From Colwellia sp. MB02u-6 (GTDB lineage Bacteria; Pseudomonadota; Gammaproteobacteria; Enterobacterales; Alteromonadaceae), in contig NZ_JACGVG010000038.1 in NCBI RefSeq assembly GCF_014077095.1, forward strand, positions 372,001 to 436,000: a DNA stretch of 64,000 nucleotides, given 5' to 3'. Shown piece by piece: positions 1 through 8,509 of this stretch (positions are counted from its first letter, which is position 1; every line of letters starts with the position of its first letter). Under the pieces are notes generated by a model, which saw only the letters and a program-made list of their open reading frames with translations, made no database searches and was not told the origin of the DNA. The translations under genes and the position numbers were made by a program.

Positions 1-326
1 AAAAGACCTGCTTATGGGGAATTAACTTCATAATAAATGCTAATGGGTTGCAATGTTAATCTGCAACCCTATTTTTAAACAATTTTAGTCCTAGAGTAAA
101 GAAAGGAATGTGTTTATAGCTTTGCAGGTTTGAAAACCCTGCTATTAATTTACTAGGCGGGGAGGGGAAGCACCCGTGTAAGTCCGTCCTTGTTTAGTAT
201 TAATGACTGATAGCGTATTGATGAAAAATGCCTATCTCTTAACTATCTAAGTATTTTTTTCTCAGTATTAATGTACTCACTATTAAGTTCGTAGTCATGA
301 CCCACTGAACACAAGAGGTAGTGACA
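1..326. other. Gene-free window edge with a forward terminator
   Basis: No convincing coding region is visible. The left part carries a forward terminator (annotated separately). Around 155-200 there is a locally G-rich stretch unlike its AT-rich surroundings, and a short inverted repeat (gcagg/cctgc, 125-143). I cannot assign this to a known RNA family. The rest looks like ordinary AT-rich intergenic DNA between an off-window forward gene and the minus-strand block that ends at 327. Confidence 0.4.
45..76 (+). terminator. Rho-independent terminator of an off-window gene
   Basis: An 8-bp perfect stem (gggttgca/tgcaaccc) with a 9-nt loop is followed by a T-rich tract. The U-tract is on the forward strand, so it should end a forward transcript that starts left of the window. 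Confidence 0.7.
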
Positions 327-719
327 CTATTCTTTCTTTTTACGAATGCTTAAACCCAGCTCTTGGCCACGGTATTTTGCATAATAACTACCACCAATAA
401 ACATAACAGTGGCAAAGAAAAACTCACCCAAGGCCCATAATTTTTCATCAGCTGAAACCCATAATGTGGTTAAACTATGCAGAAAATAAATCATGACAAT
501 AAAGTTTGACCATGCGTATGTATAGGGGTTGCCCTGTACTAGGCCTTTTAACGGAAATAATAAAGGTAGAACAAACATTACTAACGTTAAAGGTACTGAT
601 AGCGCTGTGTCATCACTCATAAAAATCAGCCAAAATGGCATGTAAAAAAGCAATGAGAAATAGCCAAACAAAGTGATCTGCTTGAGTGTAGTTGTAGATA
701 AACGTTTTTTATTGGTCAT
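327..719 (-). CDS. DUF2069 family inner-membrane protein
   Basis: This 130-residue protein is very hydrophobic, with about four predicted membrane segments spread from residue 15 to 115 and a basic C-terminal tail (RKKKE). The pattern and the position beside an ArsC-like gene and bepA fit the DUF2069 family, which is widespread in gammaproteobacteria and has no established function. It begins 2 nt after the stop of the ArsC-like gene (start at 719, ArsC stop at 722), so the two are almost certainly co-transcribed. Function is unknown and should not be inferred from the neighbour alone. Confidence 0.75.
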   Translation of the reverse strand: MTNKKRLSTTTLKQITLFGYFSLLFYMPFWLIFMSDDTALSVPLTLVMFVLPLLFPLKGLVQGNPYTYAWSNFIVMIYFLHSLTTLWVSADEKLWALGEFFFATVMFIGGSYYAKYRGQELGLSIRKKKE

Positions 720-721
720 TT

Positions 722-1072
722 TTAATCATTACCCTGCATTAGCGAAAGTACATTTTCTGGTGGACGACCAATAATAGCACGGGTGTTATCAGTAACAATA
801 GGGCGCTCAATAAGTTTAGGTGTGTTAGCCATAGCGGCAATTAAAGTAGCATCATCAGCATTGGTCAAGTTTTGCTCTTTAAATTCAACTTCTTTTGTTC
901 GCATCATCTCCCGTGGTGATAGCTTAAGTAATAATAATAGCTGTTCAATTTTTGTAATGCTAAGCGGTGTTTTTAAATATTCAACAATAGTAACATCATG
1001 TTTTTTTTCTTCAATAAGTGCTAGTGTTTGTCGGCTTTTTGAGCAACGAGGGTTGTGATAAATCGTTAACAT
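722..1072 (-). CDS. arsC: ArsC-family arsenate reductase (YfgD-like)
   Basis: The 116-residue protein has the thioredoxin-fold ArsC layout. HNPRCSKSR at residues 6-14 carries the catalytic Cys10, and the family arginines appear as R58 (MMRTKE) and R90 (ERPIV). Glutaredoxin-dependent ArsC enzymes reduce arsenate to arsenite. No arsR or arsB lies nearby; instead the gene sits next to bepA, as yfgD does in E. coli. It may therefore be the housekeeping YfgD paralogue rather than a dedicated arsenic-resistance gene. Length is normal. It lies 57 nt downstream of bepA and directly upstream of the DUF2069 gene. Confidence 0.85.
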   Translation of the reverse strand: MLTIYHNPRCSKSRQTLALIEEKKHDVTIVEYLKTPLSITKIEQLLLLLKLSPREMMRTKEVEFKEQNLTNADDATLIAAMANTPKLIERPIVTDNTRAIIGRPPENVLSLMQGND

Positions 1073-1129
1073 GTTTTTCTCTTAGATTATTGTTAGACAA
1101 ATTAAATTTAACGGTATTTTAATTGATTT

Positions 1130-2587
1130 TTATAAGCGCTTAAGCTTTTCTTGTTGTTCTTGCAATTGTAATATGCGGCCCTTCATACGTTTTTGTAATA
1201 ATGGGTTCTCTTCAACAAAGTTGTAAGCGGTTTGTAATTCATCAACCGCTTTTGGATAAGCACCTAATAGGGCATAAACTTCGGCTTTAGTAGCGTGCAT
1301 AAGCGCTTTTTTATCTTGTTTTCTATACACTTCTGATAATAAATCATTAGCAATAAAGTTTTTTGGGCTCAGCACTAAGAAATCTTGTAATAGCGTTTCT
1401 GCCTTACTGTATTGCTCAGCCTCATTTAAAACGTTCGCGTAGTTCAATGTCACTACTTGGTTGTTCGGCATTAAAAGATTTAACTCGCTAAGCATATTCA
1501 TAGCTTTGTCAAAAGCTTTTACGGCAATATAAGCATCGGCTAGGGCATCAACATAAAATAGGTTTTTTTTGTCGTTGTGCAATAATGTTTCAAGTTGGCT
1601 AATAGCGTTTTGATAATTTTTATTTTCATATTGAGAAAGTGCAAGGCCGTATTGTGCTGCAGCCTTTATAGCATAGCGTTTTTTATCTAAACTTTGCTGA
1701 AAGTTAATGACATTATCTTTCGTATTTCCTTCATACCTTGCCATAATACGGGCTTTAGCTAACTCAAATTCTAAATTTGGAGCTAAGGGGCGTGGTGAGT
1801 AATTTTGCGCCCTTATTCTGGCGTCTGAAATTCTAGACTCAGGCAAAGGATGAGTTAACAACATGGCAGGTGGCTTCGAGGTGTAACGGTACTTCTCTGC
1901 CATAGTGGAAAAAAAATCAGGGGCACCTTGGGGATTAAAACCACTATTAGCGAGCAACATAATGCCCACTCTATCGGCTTCTTGCTCGTTGCCGCGGGTA
2001 TAATTTATCCCCGCTTGTTGCGACGCTGCCATTGAAGTAGTCAGTGCCGCCATACCAACGGTAGGATTTATCAAGGTGAGTAACACACCTGAAATCATAC
2101 CAGCCATGGTTAAAGGTTGTGATTTGTTTTGTGCTTCTAATCGTCTTGCCAAGTGTCGTTGGGTCACATGTGATATTTCGTGAGCAACCACTGAGGCGAG
2201 TTCACTTTCGGTGTTGGCGGTAGTTATCAGGCCACTATGAATGGCAATATGGCCTCCAAAAAAAGCAAAGGCATTTAACTCTTGATTACGTATGACAAAA
2301 AATTCAAAACTATAGTTTACGTCTTTGGCGTTTCGCACCATGCGGTTGCCTAAGTCATTAATATATTCTGTTAATACGGGGTCGTTTAATATCGGTTGAG
2401 AGGCACGGATTTGACGCATCATTTCGCCGCCAATTTGACGCTCTTTTTCGATGGATAATACACTGACACCCGCTGAGCCAATTTCGGGTAGTTTATTTTT
2501 ATTAGTCTCACTCTTTGCGGCAAATGCACTGCTGGTAATTGATGATACTAAGGCAAGTGAAATAATGAGTGGCTTTAATTTAAACAA
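1130..2587 (-). CDS. bepA: BepA-like M48 metalloprotease with TPR domain
   Basis: The 485-residue protein has a signal peptide (residues 1-23, cleavage after AFA), an M48 zinc-protease domain and a C-terminal TPR region (about 290-480). The HEISH zinc motif is at 136-140 and the third ligand lies in the EQEAD segment around 201-205. This is the architecture and length of E. coli BepA/YfgC, a periplasmic protease and chaperone that monitors LptD and outer-membrane beta-barrel assembly. The neighbourhood (ArsC-like gene, perM) also matches the E. coli yfgD-bepA-perM cluster, although perM is on the other strand here. No defect is seen in the active site. Confidence 0.92.
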   Translation of the reverse strand: MFKLKPLIISLALVSSITSSAFAAKSETNKNKLPEIGSAGVSVLSIEKERQIGGEMMRQIRASQPILNDPVLTEYINDLGNRMVRNAKDVNYSFEFFVIRNQELNAFAFFGGHIAIHSGLITTANTESELASVVAHEISHVTQRHLARRLEAQNKSQPLTMAGMISGVLLTLINPTVGMAALTTSMAASQQAGINYTRGNEQEADRVGIMLLANSGFNPQGAPDFFSTMAEKYRYTSKPPAMLLTHPLPESRISDARIRAQNYSPRPLAPNLEFELAKARIMARYEGNTKDNVINFQQSLDKKRYAIKAAAQYGLALSQYENKNYQNAISQLETLLHNDKKNLFYVDALADAYIAVKAFDKAMNMLSELNLLMPNNQVVTLNYANVLNEAEQYSKAETLLQDFLVLSPKNFIANDLLSEVYRKQDKKALMHATKAEVYALLGAYPKAVDELQTAYNFVEENPLLQKRMKGRILQLQEQQEKLKRL

Positions 2588-2626
2588 ATTTAATTTTCCA
2601 TATTGTCAGGTTTATCAACACTATTT

Positions 2627-3229
2627 TTATGCTTTATGCTGAGCTTGTGAATGCTTACGGTAAATTTCTTGACAAAACTCAGCGATTGTATAGCCTTCGA
2701 TATCAGTAATATCAAACGATTGCTGTAGTAATAATATCAACTCTTTAACACGTTTGTTGGCATAACGAATAAGGGCATAATCTGCGACATCACCCTTTTG
2801 AAAAGTGTAGACAATAAAAGGAATCAATGAGTTCAATCTAAACAACATTTGCATAGTTCCAGGCCTCCAGCTTACAAATGGGCACAGCGGATTATTCAAT
2901 TGCGCTTGTAGCACACGTTCATTATTGATTATGGGGTAACAATGTAATTCATAATGTTGTTCATTCATATGATGATTAAGCGAGATTTTTGGCTTAGCGG
3001 TTGTTACTTTACCCATAATATCGTTTTGCTGATCTACCATATTGATATTCCAGTTACTTTTGTCTAGTAACTGTTTAAATGCATTATCGAAACCATGAGT
3101 TAACATGCCATCAATATCATTAAGTGAATTTGTTGCTAACTGATAAATAGTTGGTATGTCACCCCAGTTTATCTTTTTTTTGTAGCTATTTATTTCTTTA
3201 AGGCTGGAATTATAAGAAAGCTCGCTCAT
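2627..3229 (-). CDS. Hypothetical 200-residue protein
   Basis: I do not recognise this protein. It is soluble-looking, with no signal peptide or membrane segment, and is rich in Asn and Gln. The N-terminal third is helical, the middle (about 90-140) contains a Pro/Cys/Trp patch (NPLCPFVSWRPG), and the C-terminus is helical and charged. It lies just upstream of bepA on the same strand (stop at 2627, bepA start at 2587), so co-transcription is likely. It diverges from the TusA-like gene across a 108-bp gap. Full-length reading frame and ordinary codon use support a real gene. Confidence 0.6.
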   Translation of the reverse strand: MSELSYNSSLKEINSYKKKINWGDIPTIYQLATNSLNDIDGMLTHGFDNAFKQLLDKSNWNINMVDQQNDIMGKVTTAKPKISLNHHMNEQHYELHCYPIINNERVLQAQLNNPLCPFVSWRPGTMQMLFRLNSLIPFIVYTFQKGDVADYALIRYANKRVKELILLLQQSFDITDIEGYTIAEFCQEIYRKHSQAQHKA

Positions 3230-3337
3230 TTAACCTCTTTAATTTATTAGAATACACTAAAAGAATTTACAAATGTCATTGTAATCAATTGTCGCAAATT
3301 AGATAATCAAACTAAAGCACTACGCATATTTTTATTT

Positions 3338-3562
3338 ATGACTTACGAATACGATGCTACACAAGATAAATGTCCTGTACCACTGGTAAATTTACGCTTG
3401 TTACTTAGAAAATTAACCCCTATTGATTGTTGTTTGATACGTATTTGCGATAATGGTTCTAAAAAAGATATTCCTAAATTGTTGACAAAACAAGGGTTTT
3501 ATTTCGAACAGCGTAATGTTGATAGATATATTGTTGAATTAATAATAAGAATGGAAAAGTAA
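3338..3562 (+). CDS. TusA/SirA-family sulfurtransferase-like protein
   Basis: The 74-residue protein carries the family signature near its N-terminus: KCPVPLVNLR around residues 12-21, with the CPxP cysteine of TusA-like proteins. TusA relays persulfide sulfur to tRNA thiolation; YedF and other relatives have less defined roles. The gene lies 5 nt upstream of perM on the same strand, and the pair is probably one transcript. The core motif supports the family, but the C-terminus is diverged and I cannot tell whether it is TusA proper or a paralogue. Confidence 0.8.
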   Translation: MTYEYDATQDKCPVPLVNLRLLLRKLTPIDCCLIRICDNGSKKDIPKLLTKQGFYFEQRNVDRYIVELIIRMEK

Positions 3563-3567
3563 ATATT

Positions 3568-4641
3568 ATGGTTTCTCTGTTTAGCGATTGGTACAAAAGA
3601 AATTTCTCGGACCCGAGTGCGGTAACCTTAATGGTTATTTTAATTTGTACTTTTTTGTTTGTTTATTTTTTCAGTAGTTTATTAATGCCGGTATTTGTAG
3701 CCGTTGCCATAGCCTTTTTATTAGACCTACCGGTGAATAAACTCTCGCAGTTGGGATTATCTCGGGTACTGGCTGTGATTATTGTTGTGTCTGTTTTTGT
3801 TGGTTTAACCTTAATCGGCATATTGGGACTGATGCCAGTTATTTGGCAGCAAAGTAGCAATTTACTGCAAGAAGTGCCGCAAATGCTTGGGCAAGGACAA
3901 ACTTATTTACTCGCATTACCGGCACAATACCCAGACTTGGTCAGTAATGAACAAATTGCCCATGTAATAACCTTAGTTAATGATAAGCTAATTGAATGGG
4001 GACAAGTGGCGCTCAAAGCATCGCTTAATTCAATTTCCAATGTTGTCGCCTTGTTAATTTACTTTATTTTAGTGCCATTAATGGTGTTTTTCTTTCTCAA
4101 AGATAAAGACATGCTCTTTGTTAGCCTACGCCAATTTCTGCCAAAAGATCGTCGTATGGCAAAACAAGTAGGTATAGAAATGAATCAGCAAATTATGAAT
4201 TATATTCGTGGTAAATTGATTGAAATTATTATTATTGGTACAGCATCAACCATAGCATTTATTGCTTTAGGACTTAATTATCCGGTATTACTTGGGGTAT
4301 TAGTCGGGTTATCTGTACTTGTGCCCTATGTCGGCGCAACGATTGTAACATTGCCTGTTTTGCTGGTGGCTTTGTTCCAATTTGGCACTAGTGCTGAATT
4401 TGGTTATGTAATGATAGCGTACGCCATTATCCAAGCGCTTGATGGTAACTTGCTTGTACCTTTACTTTTTTCTGAAGCGGTAAACCTTCACCCAGTAACG
4501 ATTATTATTGCAGTGATATTATTTGGTGGTTTATGGGGTTTTTGGGGCGTATTTTTCGCTATTCCATTAGCAACGCTTGTTAAAGCCGTGCTGAATGCTT
4601 GGTCAACAACGACTCAGCATGAGGTGATAAAAGCCAGTTAG
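3568..4641 (+). CDS. perM: PerM-like AI-2E family transporter
   Basis: The 357-residue protein has about eight hydrophobic segments in the usual order: paired N-terminal helices (25-90), a soluble central part, and a C-terminal cluster (210-345) including the conserved LVPYVGATI stretch. This is the AI-2E/PerM exporter family, and the length matches E. coli PerM. Transport substrate is not established for PerM itself. It follows the TusA-like gene by 5 nt and ends 15 nt before a strong terminator. The link to bepA across the divergent promoter region mirrors the E. coli grouping. Confidence 0.85.
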   Translation: MVSLFSDWYKRNFSDPSAVTLMVILICTFLFVYFFSSLLMPVFVAVAIAFLLDLPVNKLSQLGLSRVLAVIIVVSVFVGLTLIGILGLMPVIWQQSSNLLQEVPQMLGQGQTYLLALPAQYPDLVSNEQIAHVITLVNDKLIEWGQVALKASLNSISNVVALLIYFILVPLMVFFFLKDKDMLFVSLRQFLPKDRRMAKQVGIEMNQQIMNYIRGKLIEIIIIGTASTIAFIALGLNYPVLLGVLVGLSVLVPYVGATIVTLPVLLVALFQFGTSAEFGYVMIAYAIIQALDGNLLVPLLFSEAVNLHPVTIIIAVILFGGLWGFWGVFFAIPLATLVKAVLNAWSTTTQHEVIKAS

Positions 4642-4656
4642 TTTGTTATCCATTTA

Positions 4657-4687
4657 CTAAAGCCTAGTTGTCTAGGCTTTAGTTTTT
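4657..4687 (+). terminator. Rho-independent terminator after perM
   Basis: A perfect 11-bp stem (ctaaagcctag/ctaggctttag) with a TTGT loop is followed by TTTTT. It closes the tusA-like/perM transcript. Confidence 0.9.
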
Positions 4688-4703
4688 GACTTAGCTTTTA
4701 AAC

Positions 4704-4743
4704 TTAATGGTGTGGTTCAACATTTAATGGTGTGGTTCAACAT
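4704..4743. repeat. 20-bp tandem duplication (two copies)
   Basis: The unit ttaatggtgtggttcaacat is present twice head to tail with no mismatch, and a third partial copy (ttaatg) follows. It lies in the gene-free stretch between perM and cobA. The remainder of that stretch (4744-5111) is AT-rich and shows no gene. Confidence 0.85.
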
Positions 4744-5111
4744 TTAATGATTCGTGTTGAACTTTCACATCAATTGTATATTTATTTTTCTCCTCACCTT
4801 TGAATATAAATGCCAAGCCTTTACTTTTCAATCGTTAGAGCGTTTTAAGGCGAGTGCTTAATGGACAACATTTTTGTTAAGTTCTTCAACACATTTAGTT
4901 GTAATACATTGATTAATTTAAGTATGAATTTTTATTTTTTATTGGTTGTAAGATAGTGCAGTATGATTATTTTATTGTAAATAAAATAACTTAGGTTAAT
5001 TAACGCTAAGTTATCAAAATATAATTTATAAGCCTGATGGTTTTTATATTATAATAGAATAAGGGTCGATAAGGTACGCTATAAATAACACCATTATCTA
5101 ATGAAAATAAA

Positions 5112-5951
5112 TTGAGTAGCAATGTTTTGAATAACATAAATAGAAAGTCCACTTTACAAGCTGGTGAAGTAGCATTGGTTGGCTCAGGCCCAGGTGATGC
5201 AGAATTATTAACTATTCGTGCCTTGCGTTTTATTGAGCAGGCAGACGTTGCCATTTATGATCGTTTAGTCAGTGATGAAATTATGGCGCTTTTACCGCAA
5301 CATTGTGAACGTCTATATGTTGGTAAAGAACAAGCAAAGCATTGTGTGCCACAAGATAAAATTAATGAGTTGTTGGTGACATATGCACAACAAGGTAGAA
5401 AAGTATTACGCTTAAAAGGTGGCGATCCGTTTATATTTGGCCGCGGTGGTGAAGAAGCTGAGTTTTTATTAAAAAATGGTATTAGCTGTCATCTTTGTCC
5501 GGGTATTACGGCGGCATCAGGTTGCACAACTTATGCGGGCATTCCTTTAACACACAGAGGTGTAGCACAAGGCTGTACCTTTATTACCGGCCATACCCAA
5601 AATGACGGCCAACTTAATTTACCTTGGCAAAGCTTGAGTTGTAGTAGTCAAACCGTGGTGTTTTATATGGGCATTAACACCTTGCCTAGTATCACTGAGC
5701 AATTAATTAAGCATGGTCGTGACAAAAATACACCGGCAGCGCTGATACGCAAAGGCACTCAACCGGAACAACAAATTTTTCGTGGTAAATTATCTTCGCT
5801 TGCTGATCTGGCGGCTGAGCATAAAGTTACACCGCCTACTTTAATCGTTATTGGCGATGTTGTTAACCAGTTAACCGATATTACGTTAACAACACCAGGT
5901 TTCTTAGATGCAAAAAACTATCAGCAACAGTTACCATTATCAGTAGAGTAG
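5112..5951 (+). CDS. cobA: Uroporphyrinogen-III C-methyltransferase
   Basis: The 279-residue protein has the SAM-dependent tetrapyrrole methylase pattern: VGSGPGDAELLT near residues 22-33 and GGDPFIFGRGGEE around 102-114. It methylates uroporphyrinogen III to precorrin-2 for siroheme (and cobalamin) synthesis. This is the stand-alone CobA type without the CysG dehydrogenase/ferrochelatase part. The start is a TTG; no in-frame ATG precedes the conserved core and the next one (near 5283) is far inside it. I see no strong Shine-Dalgarno sequence. No cys or nir genes are adjacent. Confidence 0.9.
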   Translation: MSSNVLNNINRKSTLQAGEVALVGSGPGDAELLTIRALRFIEQADVAIYDRLVSDEIMALLPQHCERLYVGKEQAKHCVPQDKINELLVTYAQQGRKVLRLKGGDPFIFGRGGEEAEFLLKNGISCHLCPGITAASGCTTYAGIPLTHRGVAQGCTFITGHTQNDGQLNLPWQSLSCSSQTVVFYMGINTLPSITEQLIKHGRDKNTPAALIRKGTQPEQQIFRGKLSSLADLAAEHKVTPPTLIVIGDVVNQLTDITLTTPGFLDAKNYQQQLPLSVE

Positions 5952-6039
5952 AGCTAAGTTGATATTTGAGCATATAGCACTTATTAAAGGCGGTAGATTA
6001 ATAAGATACCCCATGAAAGGGCACTTGATTTATTGATAC

Positions 6040-6076
6040 AAAAAAGGCTTAACAAGTTTGTTGTTAAGCCTTTTTT
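6040..6076. terminator. Bidirectional terminator between cobA and bcp
   Basis: A 16-bp stem (A-run, ggcttaacaa / ttgttaagcc, T-run) with a 5-nt loop lies between convergent cobA and bcp. The A- and T-runs on both sides let it act in either direction. Confidence 0.9.
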
Positions 6077-6115
6077 GCTATTTATTTGCTTGTTTAAGCC
6101 ACTATAATTTAAAAA

Positions 6116-6586
6116 TTACAGCTTGTTTAATAAATCAAGAACGACTTGATGATGATCTTTAGTTTTGAACTTGTTAAAAACATGGCTAATTTTTCCATCT
6201 AGGCCAATCAAAAAGCTCAAGCGGTGAATGCCATCATATTCACGGCCCATAAATTTCTTTAAACCCCAAACACCAAAGGCATCAGCAACACTATGATCAG
6301 GATCTGACAATAGGCTAAAGTTGAGTTCATCACGCAGGCAAAATTTGGCTAGTTTTTTGGGTTCATCAGGACTAATACCAAACACTTGAGTATTTAATTT
6401 ATCTAATTCAGCCTTATGGTCACGTAGACCTTGTGCTTGCACCGTGCAGCCCGGTGTCATCGCTTTAGGGTAAAAATAAACTAATACTTGTTTTTTACCA
6501 ATATATTCTGCGAGTTTAATATCCTGGTCATTTTCATCTTTTAAAGTGAAAATTGGTGCGCTATCACCGGCAACTAATGTTTTCAT
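6116..6586 (-). CDS. bcp: Bcp-type thioredoxin-dependent peroxiredoxin
   Basis: The 156-residue protein has the AhpC/TSA fold layout with the peroxidatic motif TPGCTVQAQGLRD; Cys47 is the peroxidatic residue. In E. coli Bcp a resolving cysteine follows five residues later (CTVQAC); here that position is Gln52, so the enzyme looks like a 1-Cys or alternatively resolved version. A second cysteine occurs much later (FCLRDE). Bcp reduces hydrogen peroxide and organic hydroperoxides. It begins 8 nt after gcvR, reproducing the E. coli gcvR-bcp pair. Confidence 0.9.
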   Translation of the reverse strand: MKTLVAGDSAPIFTLKDENDQDIKLAEYIGKKQVLVYFYPKAMTPGCTVQAQGLRDHKAELDKLNTQVFGISPDEPKKLAKFCLRDELNFSLLSDPDHSVADAFGVWGLKKFMGREYDGIHRLSFLIGLDGKISHVFNKFKTKDHHQVVLDLLNKL

Positions 6587-6594
6587 TTAAGCCT

Positions 6595-7122
6595 CTAAAA
6601 TAAGTTTGATTGAATTTTTTTTATGCAACCCTGCACATCAAATTGTTCACACAACTGCAAGAAGTCGTTTTCAAGTTGTTCGATACTAGTTTCTTCCATC
6701 AGCGCGATTAATATGGCGGCACTCGTGTGATTATTTTTCTGATTAATTTCAGATTTTAATGACGATATATCGACATTACGTGTCGCAAAGAATGCCGTAA
6801 CAGCCTTTAAAATTCCGGGTTGATCGATACCAGCATAATCAACTTGGTAATGATGAACATAATCTTGCTCTCGATAACCTGAGGTTCTTTTCATCATAGT
6901 AATTAACTCAAGTTCATGGGCGACAGCCGGTAATTTACTTTCTAATTGATGAATAGCTTTGTTGCTACCGGTAAGCAGCATAATTAAAGTGAACTCTAGG
7001 CCAAATATTGCCATTCTACTGTCTAAGATATTACAGCCACACTCGCTGGCTAATTTGGTTAAGTCACTGACACTGCCTGTGCGATCTGGCCCCATTGCCG
7101 TTAATACTAAATATTCGCTCAT
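6595..7122 (-). CDS. gcvR: GcvR-like glycine cleavage repressor
   Basis: The protein has two tandem ACT domains: one starting at the N-terminal YLVLTAMGPDRTGSVSDL and a second around VDYAGIDQPGILKAVTAFF. GcvR senses glycine and holds GcvA in the repressing state for gcvTHP. I place the start at the internal ATG at 7122 (MSEYLV, 175 residues) because it aligns with the ACT fold and has an AGG eight bases upstream; the longer reading frame from 7164 adds a poorly supported 14-residue extension. It is followed after 8 nt by bcp. Confidence 0.87.
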   Translation of the reverse strand: MSEYLVLTAMGPDRTGSVSDLTKLASECGCNILDSRMAIFGLEFTLIMLLTGSNKAIHQLESKLPAVAHELELITMMKRTSGYREQDYVHHYQVDYAGIDQPGILKAVTAFFATRNVDISSLKSEINQKNNHTSAAILIALMEETSIEQLENDFLQLCEQFDVQGCIKKIQSNLF

Positions 7123-7708
7123 CAATAAACCTAGCCATGATATTAAAACCCTATTGTAACGCATGTTAAGGGACTAAAGCTAACCGCATGCTGAGTGTTT
7201 ATTTTACCCTTTGAAAAAACTAGATTTATTTACATAGGATAAGGATAGTTGCCCTAAAAGAATGCGAGTAATATAAAGAGAAAATGCTGTAATGATCAGG
7301 GTTAATTAAGCGTGTATAACTGTTTTTATTTTTATATTTATTTTATTTTGCCAGTACCAGTGATAGTCCTATTTTAATAAATTATATGCTTAAAGGCCTG
7401 AGAGTAATATCCGCTAAAACGATAAAACGATAAAACGATAATACGTTTATCTAAAGTGTTAGGCAGAGCAGGACAAAGTTGGTTGGCTAAAGAGCTGTTC
7501 CCCCTTTAAAACAACTAGATTTTTGATGGTTAAAATAGCAGGTAAAGCTAACTAATGTACATGCAGTTAAATTTACGATAATGTAAATGAACATACCCGC
7601 TTATGCAGGAGAGATGGTTGCTTGGTACTGGGTATACTATTACTAAACTGAATTGATACTCTAACTGAAACTTTTAAATTTTGAAGAATAAACCATGGAG
7701 AATATATT
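7123..7708. other. Gene-free stretch upstream of gcvR and the CDGSH gene
   Basis: I see no gene. It contains the divergent promoters of gcvR and the CDGSH gene and an 8-bp tandem repeat (aaaacgat, three copies, 7416-7439). In E. coli the neighbour of gcvR here would be dapA-bamC; dapA is not present. Confidence 0.6.
7416..7439. repeat. Three 8-bp tandem repeats
   Basis: The unit aaaacgat occurs three times in a row with no mismatch in noncoding DNA. Probably a slippage repeat; no function can be read from it. Confidence 0.75.
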
Positions 7709-7948
7709 ATGAGTAAACCAGAACGTGCTTCAGATACCCCTTATGGCGTTGAAGTAGAAGCAGAGAAAAATTATTTTTGGTGTGCATGTGGTAAAAGTGA
7801 CAAACAACCTTTTTGTGACGGTTCACATAAAGGCTCTGAATTTACACCCGTAAAATATACGGCAAAAGAGTCCGGTAAAGTCTTTTTTTGTGGCTGTAAA
7901 TCAACCAAAAATCAGCCTATGTGTGACGGTAGCCATAAGAGCAATTAA
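7709..7948 (+). CDS. Tandem CDGSH iron-sulfur protein
   Basis: The 79-residue protein has two CDGSH-type motifs: WCACGKSDKQPFCDGSH (about 24-40) and CGCKSTKNQPMCDGSH (about 61-76). Each provides the three-Cys, one-His ligand set of a 2Fe-2S cluster, as in MitoNEET relatives. The two-motif form is common in bacteria, where the role is unproven (electron transfer or cluster handling). A good ribosome binding site (GGAG) precedes the ATG. It stands alone, flanked by long noncoding stretches. Confidence 0.92.
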   Translation: MSKPERASDTPYGVEVEAEKNYFWCACGKSDKQPFCDGSHKGSEFTPVKYTAKESGKVFFCGCKSTKNQPMCDGSHKSN

Positions 7949-8509
7949 TTCTAATTATAGTCACACTTTGAATAGTTGGTTATTTGCGCTTTGCTTTGTA
8001 ATCAACTTTTTTATTTAATGGTGCTTTATAATGATGAATAATATAATTGAATATAGAAGGTTGTTAATAGTTACTTAATATTTTCAATGCTGTTAGCCGT
8101 AATAAAGCCGTTAGTAAGATAAAAAGTATAACGCAGGCACTGTCACTCTTTTATGATCAGAAGTGCAAACGAGTAACCATCAACATACGTCACTATTTTA
8201 CTATATTTGATGATAAATATGCGGCAATATCTTGTGTTTGTATTTTCAGGCAAGTACCATGGTGCGCTGCTCAATTTAGCGCTATTGCCATGAATTTGGC
8301 GGCTTTTAAATAAATCAGATGATTTTGGGGAACTTAGCCCGGATTCAGTAATCAAAACGACGTTATTGATGTATTGCTTGAACTTTACGATATTAACTTA
8401 TCAGTTTTTCGTATTGACTAAAAATAATACTTATACCAGTGAGTATTAATAAAACTAAACAAGCAAAATTAAATTAGAAAGATTCAGATTTGTATCCTCG
8501 GGAGTGTTA
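7949..8509. other. Gene-free stretch upstream of bamC
   Basis: No convincing gene is present. A reading frame on the minus strand (8143-8355) has no recognisable content. The bamC promoter must lie here. The region holds no dapA, which normally precedes bamC. Confidence 0.55.

Noticed and set aside
100-240. G-rich segment as a structured RNA
   Set aside because: It stands out in composition, yet I could not fit it to a known RNA or find a convincing fold.
7416-7439. Short tandem repeats as a CRISPR array
   Set aside because: The repeats are contiguous with no spacers. The same holds for 32114-32134, 33537-33577, 48197-48224 and 45845-45900. No cas genes are present.
8143-8355. Minus-strand open frame upstream of bamC
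   Set aside because: No family pattern and no good start context. Random open frames of this size are expected in AT-rich DNA.
8430-8460. Second copy of the MITE ends
   Set aside because: A short ataccagtgag stretch resembles the MITE end, but there is no partner arm nearby.
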